DNA of 64,000 bases from Alkalimarinus alittae (GTDB taxonomy: Bacteria; Pseudomonadota; Gammaproteobacteria; Pseudomonadales; Oleiphilaceae), in contig NZ_CP100390.1 in NCBI RefSeq assembly GCF_026016465.1, positions 496,001 through 560,000 of the forward strand, given 5' to 3'. Below are positions 37,252-43,743 of the stretch, piece by piece (positions within the stretch are counted from its first letter, which is position 1; the number at the start of each line of letters is the position of its first letter). The notes under the pieces are model-generated. The model had not been told where the DNA came from and did not search any database. It saw only the letters and a program-made list of their open reading frames with translations. Made by a program: the position numbers and the translations under genes.

Positions 37252-38795
37252 ATGCCATTGTAGTAAAAAACAGTGTGACCTTAGAAACGCTTTACGAAAT
37301 CAGTGAAACCTCTGAAGAACAAGTGCAAGCCGTCTATCAAGCTGCACGGCAAGGCTTTCAGGACTTAAAAAAGACTACGGTTAAAGAGCGAGTCGAAGCA
37401 CTTAAAAAAGTTCGAGATGCGATCTACGAACGCCGTGAAACAATCGTTGATAAAGTGATACTTGAAACCGGCAAAAGCCGAACGGATGCCTTAGTCTCAG
37501 AGGCGATGGGTGTGCTGGATTATGCCGACTGGCTGATTGCCAATGCACCTAAGATTTTAGCAGATGAAAAAGCGCATACACCGATAGCGTTATTGGGCAA
37601 AAAATCAAAAATATATCATGAAGCCTTAGGTGTGGTGTTAATCATCGCGCCTTGGAACTATCCATTTAATATCGCGATGGTGTCTATTTTAACCGCTTTG
37701 GCTGCCGGTAATTCAGTGGTGTTTAAACCGTCTGAAATAACACCGCTGAATGGCCTTATAGAAGAGGTTATTTCGGCTGCGCCTCTATTTAGGCAGTGCG
37801 TGAATGTTGTCTATGGCACAGGCTTAACAGCGCAACGATTGATTGATCAGCGACCTGCAAAAATATTCTTTACGGGGAGTGCGCGCACGGGCAAAAAGAT
37901 ACTCAGTCAAGCGGCGAATTATTTGATTCCAGTTGAACTTGAGCTGGGTGGAAAAGATCAAATGATCGTGTTTGATGACGTTAATATCGAGCGCACTGTA
38001 GCGGGTTGTTTGTGGGGGGCTATGACTAATGCCGGTCAATCCTGTACTTCTGTTGAGCGCGTATATGTTCACCAGAGCATCTACCACCCCTTTGTTGAGA
38101 AACTCAAAGAAGAGTGCGCCAAGTTAGTGGTTAATTCGGGTGATGATGGGGATGCAGATATTGGCGGTATCACCGCAGACTTTCAGCTAGATATTATTCG
38201 TAAGCAGGTTGATGAAGCAAAAGCGGCGGGCGCAAAGATTATTGCTGGCGGCGAAATGTTATCTGATGATATGCCCTTTTATCTGCCAACTATCATCGAA
38301 GACGCAACAACAGATATGACCGTCTTGAGCCAGGAGACATTTGGTCCGGTCATCACTATATCCGCGTTTAGCTCTGAGCAAGAGGTGATAGCTGAGTCAA
38401 ACAATACGGAGTTTGGTTTAAGTGCCAGTGTCTGGAGTAAAGACCTGAAGCGTGGTGATCGAGTCGCCAGAGCGTTAGAGGTGGGGGCGGTTTCTATCAA
38501 CAACGTAATGCTAACAGAGGGTAATCCGGCACTACCTTTTGGTGGGACAAAGCAGAGTGGTTTTGGTCGAGTCAAAGGGGCAGAGGGGTTGCTAGGCATG
38601 ACTCAGTCAAAAGCGATTCTAGTGGACACCCAAAGCGCTAAAATAGAAGCTAACTGGTACCCTTATACCCGAGCGAAATACGCATTGTTTAGTCAATTTA
38701 TCGACGCGTTGTTTGGTAAAGGACTACAAAAGTGGGTTAGGTTTGCTATTAGCGGCATTAAGCTAGAATCAGAATCTCAGAAGCCGAGAGGGTAA
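37248..38795 (+). CDS. Aldehyde dehydrogenase (fatty-aldehyde type)
   Basis: A 515-residue NAD(P)-dependent aldehyde dehydrogenase. It shows LGVVLIIAPWNYPFNIAM, FTGSARTGKKI (cofactor loop) and the active Glu in VELELGGKDQMIVFDD. The catalytic Cys is in NAGQSCTSVERVYV (~residue 265), with EVGAVSINNVM near the end. About 60 extra C-terminal residues (NWYPYTRAKYALFSQFIDALFG...) are hydrophobic and basic, as in membrane-associated fatty-aldehyde dehydrogenases. Its start overlaps the small subunit (ATGA). It would turn aldehyde from the GMC or aldolase enzyme into acid. It ends the operon; a bidirectional hairpin follows at 38815. Confidence 0.88.
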   Translation: MNAIVVKNSVTLETLYEISETSEEQVQAVYQAARQGFQDLKKTTVKERVEALKKVRDAIYERRETIVDKVILETGKSRTDALVSEAMGVLDYADWLIANAPKILADEKAHTPIALLGKKSKIYHEALGVVLIIAPWNYPFNIAMVSILTALAAGNSVVFKPSEITPLNGLIEEVISAAPLFRQCVNVVYGTGLTAQRLIDQRPAKIFFTGSARTGKKILSQAANYLIPVELELGGKDQMIVFDDVNIERTVAGCLWGAMTNAGQSCTSVERVYVHQSIYHPFVEKLKEECAKLVVNSGDDGDADIGGITADFQLDIIRKQVDEAKAAGAKIIAGGEMLSDDMPFYLPTIIEDATTDMTVLSQETFGPVITISAFSSEQEVIAESNNTEFGLSASVWSKDLKRGDRVARALEVGAVSINNVMLTEGNPALPFGGTKQSGFGRVKGAEGLLGMTQSKAILVDTQSAKIEANWYPYTRAKYALFSQFIDALFGKGLQKWVRFAISGIKLESESQKPRG

Positions 38796-38814
38796 TACGA
38801 GGCGGGATAACATA

Positions 38815-38849
38815 AACACCTACCTGCAATCTTAGAGCAGGTAGGTGTT
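38815..38849. terminator. Bidirectional hairpin between convergent ALDH and PEP-CTERM genes
   Basis: AACACCTACCTGC (38815-38827) pairs perfectly with GCAGGTAGGTGTT (38837-38849) around a 9-base loop. It sits between stops at 38795 and 38858. Tails are A/T-rich but not pure T. Confidence 0.65.
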
Positions 38850-38857
38850 CACTATAA

Positions 38858-39466
38858 TTAGCTTTTTTTCTTTATACGAGTCAGCGATAAGCCCACAAGA
38901 CCTAAGCTAAATAGTGCAATAGTCGCTGGTTCAGTCACTGATGCAGCTTTTGCAATGTTTTCGCTTGAAAGCGCTTGCCAGTTAATACCGTCTGTTGTGA
39001 ATTTTGCACTGCTTGCGCCATTGCAACAGTTTTCTGCCCAGTAAATCTCTAGCGTATGTGCACCTGCCGTCAAGGTGTTATCAAGTACATGCATTACGTC
39101 ACTGTTATTCCAGTTGTATGCCCACCAAAGATTATCTGTTCTGCTGCTGACTAGTGTATTGTCTAAGTAAAACGCGGCACCGTAACCGGCATCTAAACCT
39201 AAATCAAACCCCCAGGAACCCATAGACACCATATCGAAATCAATGGTCATTAGGTTGATGGTATTGTTGCCTGAGCGATATAGGTCGAATGTATCGATAT
39301 CAGTATGAGTAATGGCTGACGTTTGATTGGTCCATGAAGATACAAAATCAGTATTATCGATAGCGACATCAATACTTCTGCTATCAAGAGTGATCAGGCT
39401 CGCGTTAACAGTTGAGCTAAGAACTACAGCCGCGGCAGCTGATAATACTGAGGATACTTTCTTCAT
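38858..39466 (-). CDS. PEP-CTERM sorting-domain protein
   Basis: A 202-residue exported protein. The signal peptide ends near STVNASLI (~residue 24). The C-terminal segment VTEPATIALFSLGLVGLSLTRIKKKS is a PEP-CTERM signal: the EP motif (TEPATI), a hydrophobic helix and a basic tail. The middle (~40-170) is beta-rich with many aromatic residues and a Cys-Cys pair (ENCCNGASS); no domain is recognised, though a PA14-like fold is possible (DNLWWAYNWNNSD and GAHTLEIYWAENCC). PEP-CTERM proteins are processed by an exosortase (EpsH), which is not in this window. It stands alone. Confidence 0.82.
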   Translation of the reverse strand: MKKVSSVLSAAAAVVLSSTVNASLITLDSRSIDVAIDNTDFVSSWTNQTSAITHTDIDTFDLYRSGNNTINLMTIDFDMVSMGSWGFDLGLDAGYGAAFYLDNTLVSSRTDNLWWAYNWNNSDVMHVLDNTLTAGAHTLEIYWAENCCNGASSAKFTTDGINWQALSSENIAKAASVTEPATIALFSLGLVGLSLTRIKKKS

Positions 39467-39669
39467 AAGTGGATCTCGTTTTATGCTTTAATAAAATAGT
39501 TAATATGTGAACTAGCATAACGTATTTAATAAAAATCTAATGCAAACGAATGTAAAATCTGGCTTGGCTAAGGCGTTCTGGGGGGAGGAGAATAGCGTTT
39601 GTTTTAAGGTTAAGAGAATCGCAGTTAAGAGCGGCGCCTACAAAAAACATGTTTAGAGGGTGAGGTACG

Positions 39670-40197
39670 CTATGTGTTCGGTATAACTTCACCGGTATTT
39701 GAGTCATAGCGTATGGTGAAAGCGGTGTTCTCTTGATACGTGTAGGTACAGCGGTTAGACCCATTATAGACCGCAAGGTAGTCGCTAGCACCTGAACTGC
39801 CTACTTGCTCAGAGTTTGTAGCTAGCACTGCACGCCATACATCAAGGCAATCATCTTGGCTATTTAGCGTTAAGCTTACACCGCGTGTATCGGCGGGCCA
39901 GCCTGCTGCATTTACGCTTAAGTCACCGGCAACGATGGGGTCGTTTATCTTAACGAAGTTCAGTACAGCGCCAGGGCTACCTGCGGCATTCCATTGCAGG
40001 TGTACATTTTTAACACCTACATTAAAGGCCGCGGCAGTGGCTTCAACAGATGCTCGCTGAGCATCCTCCCCAATATTGGAAAAACGAGGCAAAGCGAATG
40101 CGGCCAATATGGCCAGTATGAGAATAACGATGACAAGCTCAATGAGTGTAAACCCGTCAGGGTTAAAGTGTTTGATTGTGAAGTCTTTATTTACCAC
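39670..40197 (-). CDS. Type IV pilin-like prepilin (MSHA/type II pseudopilin type)
   Basis: A 175-residue prepilin. The short basic leader ends in Gly at residue 15, followed by FTLIELVIVILILAILAAFALPRF, the class III cleavage and methylation site with the conserved Glu5 of the mature chain. The globular C-terminal part has a Cys pair around residues ~130-155 (DDCLDVW and NRCTYTY), likely a disulfide. The ordering resembles MshB/MshC-type minor pilins. It starts at GTG. It is not in a pilus operon; no assembly gene is nearby. Confidence 0.85.
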   Translation of the reverse strand: MVNKDFTIKHFNPDGFTLIELVIVILILAILAAFALPRFSNIGEDAQRASVEATAAAFNVGVKNVHLQWNAAGSPGAVLNFVKINDPIVAGDLSVNAAGWPADTRGVSLTLNSQDDCLDVWRAVLATNSEQVGSSGASDYLAVYNGSNRCTYTYQENTAFTIRYDSNTGEVIPNT

Positions 40198-40340
40198 AGA
40201 AAATATATCTCAATTAACGTATTGCTTGCCGTATCTTACCTATATTTTGCATAGAGTCATTTAAAAAATTGTAAAAGGTAGCGAGCTTTATGCGGGGGGG
40301 GAATGTTTGGGTTATAACAACTGTGTGGCGCAACAAAAAA

Positions 40341-40368
40341 GGCGCGTTTGAATCAACGCGCCTTTTTT
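40341..40368. terminator. Bidirectional terminator
   Basis: GGCGCGTT (40341-40348), loop TGAATC, AACGCGCC (40355-40362), then six T's on the + strand; six A's precede it, so it works in both directions. It lies 20 bases after the iron alcohol dehydrogenase stop (minus strand). Confidence 0.88.
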
Positions 40369-40388
40369 AGTTTTATGAGTTACGTTTA

Positions 40389-41597
40389 TTAAGCAACCAT
40401 CTGCTTGATAAAGGTTTCACATGTTTCTTGATCCATATACTTAGGAACAGGATAGTTGTAATGAGCTTCTTTTAGCGCCAATCTTGCGATTTCTGGGATA
40501 TCTTCAGGCTTTAAGGCTTCTAGTTTCTCAGGAATATTAAACTCTTTAAGCATTGCTCGAATCTTGTCGATAAATTTCTGAGCTAGCTCAGAATTGCTTT
40601 CTTTACCGGTTTTAAGACCACTAACGATAGCGAGTTCAGCTAGACGATCATTGATCTCTTCTTTTGAGTAATCCAACACATATGGTAATACTATGGCATT
40701 ACCTAAACCGTGAGGTGTTGAGTACTTAGCGCCAAAGTTGTGGGAGATGGCATGAACATAACCCAAGCTAGCTTTAGTAAATGCTAGGCCTGCGTAGTAT
40801 GATGCCAGTGCCATGTTCTGACGTGCTTCAAGGTCGCTGCCTTTTTTAACTGCAGTAGACAGGTTTTCCATAATAAGGCGAGTCGCGGCAATGGCATAAC
40901 CATCTGTGTCGCTAGACGCATTCTTAGAAATATACGCTTCTACAGCATGTGTTAACGCATCCATACCGGTTGCAGACGTTACAGGTGCTGGTAGACCTGT
41001 CATAAGTCCCGCGTCTAGTGCGGCCATCATTGGTACTAATTTAGGATCAATTAAAGGCGTTTTCTGGTGAGTAATTGGGTCAGATACAACCGCTGCAATG
41101 GTGACTTCTGAACCTGTTCCTGCTGTAGTAGGGATAGCAAAAAGCGGTGCCGGAGCCGTCCAGACTTTAAACATTCCTGCCAATTTCTTAATTTCACGAT
41201 TGTTGGTTGCACGTGCTGCGATTACTTTAGCTGCATCAATAGGAGAGCCGCCGCCTACCGCTAAAATAGCTTCACATTTATGCTTGTTATAAATGTTAAG
41301 GCCTGTTTCGACTTGGTCGTATGTTGGATCAGGAAGTACGCCGTCGTAGATCGCAAATTCAATGTTGTTTTTAGTTAATCGCGCTTGAATTTTATCGAGC
41401 ACACCGAGCTTTATTAACATCGCATCAGTAACAATCAGTACTTTTTTAGTACCCATCTGACTAATTGCGTCACAAAGATCGAGAGAAGAGTCTACACCCG
41501 TGAATAATGTTGGCTTAGGCATTGGGACGACTTTCGCTGCGAATTTCATCGCCCCCATTAAACCCTGATAACCTTTAACTTGAAGTGAAAATAGCAT
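40389..41597 (-). CDS. Iron-containing alcohol dehydrogenase
   Basis: A 402-residue NAD-dependent group III alcohol dehydrogenase. It shows LAVGGGSPIDAAKVIAA (nucleotide site) and FAIPTTAGTGSEVT. The metal region includes HAVEAYISKNAS, HAISHNFGAKYSTPHGLGNAIVLPYVL and the downstream His, with three His and one Asp as the Fe ligands typical of the family. The ATG at 41597 (MLFSLQVKG) has AAAGGG in position; a GTG 45 bases further up is less likely. Substrates of this family range over 1,3-propanediol, lactaldehyde, butanol and others and cannot be told from sequence. It is monocistronic with its own terminator. Confidence 0.88.
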   Translation of the reverse strand: MLFSLQVKGYQGLMGAMKFAAKVVPMPKPTLFTGVDSSLDLCDAISQMGTKKVLIVTDAMLIKLGVLDKIQARLTKNNIEFAIYDGVLPDPTYDQVETGLNIYNKHKCEAILAVGGGSPIDAAKVIAARATNNREIKKLAGMFKVWTAPAPLFAIPTTAGTGSEVTIAAVVSDPITHQKTPLIDPKLVPMMAALDAGLMTGLPAPVTSATGMDALTHAVEAYISKNASSDTDGYAIAATRLIMENLSTAVKKGSDLEARQNMALASYYAGLAFTKASLGYVHAISHNFGAKYSTPHGLGNAIVLPYVLDYSKEEINDRLAELAIVSGLKTGKESNSELAQKFIDKIRAMLKEFNIPEKLEALKPEDIPEIARLALKEAHYNYPVPKYMDQETCETFIKQMVA

Positions 41598-41841
41598 CGT
41601 TAATAACCCTTTTATTGAATCCCTGTGTCTAACTAATGACACAATACCTAGTCTTTGCTGCGCCCTTAAAGTCGTGCAAACGTCTTTTGTAGAGCAATTA
41701 CTCTAACATGAAAAATAGCTAAAGTCATACTGATCAATTTTAAGTGTAATAAAAACATACTGGATGCAGAAGAGAAAAATGGTTTTTACAGGATTTTTTG
41801 TTGGATTCTAGACGGGAGCCTAAAAACTCAACATTTTCAGG

Positions 41842-42663
41842 TTATGGTGCTGTTTTTTTAGTGGCCAATCTATTGGCCCCGGTTTGGGTGTAGCGGCTCA
41901 TAATCTTATCTATTTCGTTTGCCTTTTTAAGTGCTTTTATTCGTTTATTTACAAACGTATTAATATCAGTGTTACGTTTATCTGTACTAAAGTAGATCGA
42001 GTAAGTTGGAATAATGTCGCCCATGTAGACAAACTGAAAGCATGAGTTGTTGGTTAATTCATTTTTAATATTGAAGCGAATTCTCAGCTCCATTTCAACA
42101 AAACCATCGACTCTGTTAAGGGCCGCTAGGTTTATACCTTGTGAGTAATTTTCGACGGGGACAAGGTTGAGTAGGTGACTGTCTTCAAGTTCATTGAGTT
42201 CAGGGTGAATAAAGTCTCTTATGATTGCGATGTTTTGATGACTTAGCTCGCTCACAGACTTAATTTGAGCGGGAGGGTTCTTTTTGCACGTTAAATAGGT
42301 GTGATTAACAGAAAATAAGGGTTCAGAAACAAAGTCTCCCCACTGGCTTAATGAGTTCCAAGCTTTTGCATCATAGGCTATCCAGTTGTCTAACTGTCCG
42401 GATTCCACTATTTTATATAGCCGGTTTAGCGGCAATACATGATATTTTACAGTGTATGGGGAGCCATTAAATACTTCCTTCACTATATCGGTAATAATAC
42501 CCCCATTACTTTTGCCTTCATGTGTTATCTGAAAAGGGGGAGACTTACCCTCAACGATAAGATAATTCACCTCTTCACTGAACGTATTACTGATATAAGT
42601 GCAGGCCATCAGTAAAAATAGTTTCGTTATTATTTTGGTCACGGGTCTATAGTTCTCTGGCAA
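41842..42663 (-). CDS. Periplasmic substrate-binding protein, SBP_bac_3-like, orphan
   Basis: A ~273-residue secreted protein with a bacterial extracellular solute-binding (family 3) fold: YLIVEGKSPPFQITHEGKSNGGIITDIVKEVF at the start of the mature part, RLYKIVESGQ, and IAIIRDFIHPEL for the second lobe. No permease or ATPase lies nearby. Such orphans in marine bacteria are usually sensors or stray binding proteins. The start is uncertain: a TTG at 42663 or a GTG at 42642 both give a signal peptide ending near TFSEE. It is divergent from the DMT transporter. Confidence 0.75.
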   Translation of the reverse strand: MPENYRPVTKIITKLFLLMACTYISNTFSEEVNYLIVEGKSPPFQITHEGKSNGGIITDIVKEVFNGSPYTVKYHVLPLNRLYKIVESGQLDNWIAYDAKAWNSLSQWGDFVSEPLFSVNHTYLTCKKNPPAQIKSVSELSHQNIAIIRDFIHPELNELEDSHLLNLVPVENYSQGINLAALNRVDGFVEMELRIRFNIKNELTNNSCFQFVYMGDIIPTYSIYFSTDKRNTDINTFVNKRIKALKKANEIDKIMSRYTQTGANRLATKKTAP

Positions 42664-42741
42664 TAATGAAACAGCTATCTTGAGTATAGAAGGAGATAGC
42701 CATTATTGTAGCTAATGTGGCCTTTATGGAGAAATGACTAC

Positions 42742-43620
42742 ATGAATAGACTGAACCCTGCGACCGTAGCGATTATTTGGATGTTAGGTACGCTGTCATC
42801 ATTTACGCTGATGGCGATTGCAGGAAGAGAGTTATCTTATACCTTAAGCACCTTTGAAATACTCTTCTTTAGAAGTATTGTGGGGCTGTTGGTTTTGAGT
42901 GTGCTTATCAACTATAAAGGTTGGGTATTAATTCGAACTCATAAACTATCGACTCACGTTGTGAGAAATGTTGCTCACTTTGGAGGGCAATTCGGTTGGT
43001 TTCTAGGGTTGGCTTATCTTCCCCTATCTGATGTGTTTGCAATCGAGTTTACAGTCCCGATATGGACAGCGATGTTTGCTGTCATTATGTTGGGTGAACG
43101 AATGACAAAAGGACGTAGTATCGCGATATTGATGGGCTTTACAGGCATGCTAGTTATTTTGAGGCCTGGGATAGCGTCTATACAACCTGCGTCTTATGCC
43201 GTTCTTCTAGGAGCGATTTGCTACAGTCTGGCTTATATCAAAACTAAGTCGTTGGTGGGTACCGATAGCCCGCTTTCTATTCTGTTTTATATGACTATTA
43301 TTCAGCTGCCTTTGGGGCTATTACCCATACTGCATGAGTTTAGCATGCCATCGTTAGGTGAGTGGCTGCTGATTACAGTTGTTGCCATCTCTGCTTTAAC
43401 GGCTCATTACTGTATCGCAAGAGCTATGCAATTGGTCGATGCCTCAGTGGTTGTTCCAATGGACTTTATGCGCTTGCCACTAATCGCGTTGGTCGGTTTT
43501 TTGTTGTATAGCGAACCACTTGACTGGGCTGTGCTTGTTGGTGGTTGCATTATGTTTTTAGGTAATTATATTAACCTACAAAGCGAGAAACGTAAGTTGT
43601 CTAACCGTATGCCTGGTTAA
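42742..43620 (+). CDS. DMT-superfamily transporter (EamA type)
   Basis: A 292-residue inner-membrane protein with ten predicted helices in two EamA repeats; AIIWMLGTLSSFTLMAIAGRELS starts repeat one, and a second block begins near SYAVLLGAICYSLAYIKTKSLV. It is an exporter of small metabolites in known relatives; the cargo here is unknown. The ATG at 42742 has GGAG 10 bases upstream; the longer frame to 42715 would add polar residues in front of the first helix. It is divergent from the orphan binding protein. Confidence 0.87.
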   Translation: MNRLNPATVAIIWMLGTLSSFTLMAIAGRELSYTLSTFEILFFRSIVGLLVLSVLINYKGWVLIRTHKLSTHVVRNVAHFGGQFGWFLGLAYLPLSDVFAIEFTVPIWTAMFAVIMLGERMTKGRSIAILMGFTGMLVILRPGIASIQPASYAVLLGAICYSLAYIKTKSLVGTDSPLSILFYMTIIQLPLGLLPILHEFSMPSLGEWLLITVVAISALTAHYCIARAMQLVDASVVVPMDFMRLPLIALVGFLLYSEPLDWAVLVGGCIMFLGNYINLQSEKRKLSNRMPG

Positions 43621-43743
43621 GTACTCGATTTCGAAAATAAAGCAGACACGCCCTAAGTTTGGACTATGCTTATGTGTGGCGTACCAGAGCCCTGTCGAAT
43701 TATCGGGTTATTGTAGTTCAATAATAAAAAAAGCGAGAATATT

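Noticed and set aside
39537-39791. Minus-strand frame of 84 codons after the pilin gene
   Set aside because: It overlaps the 3' end of the pilin gene in another frame and shows no features of a protein.
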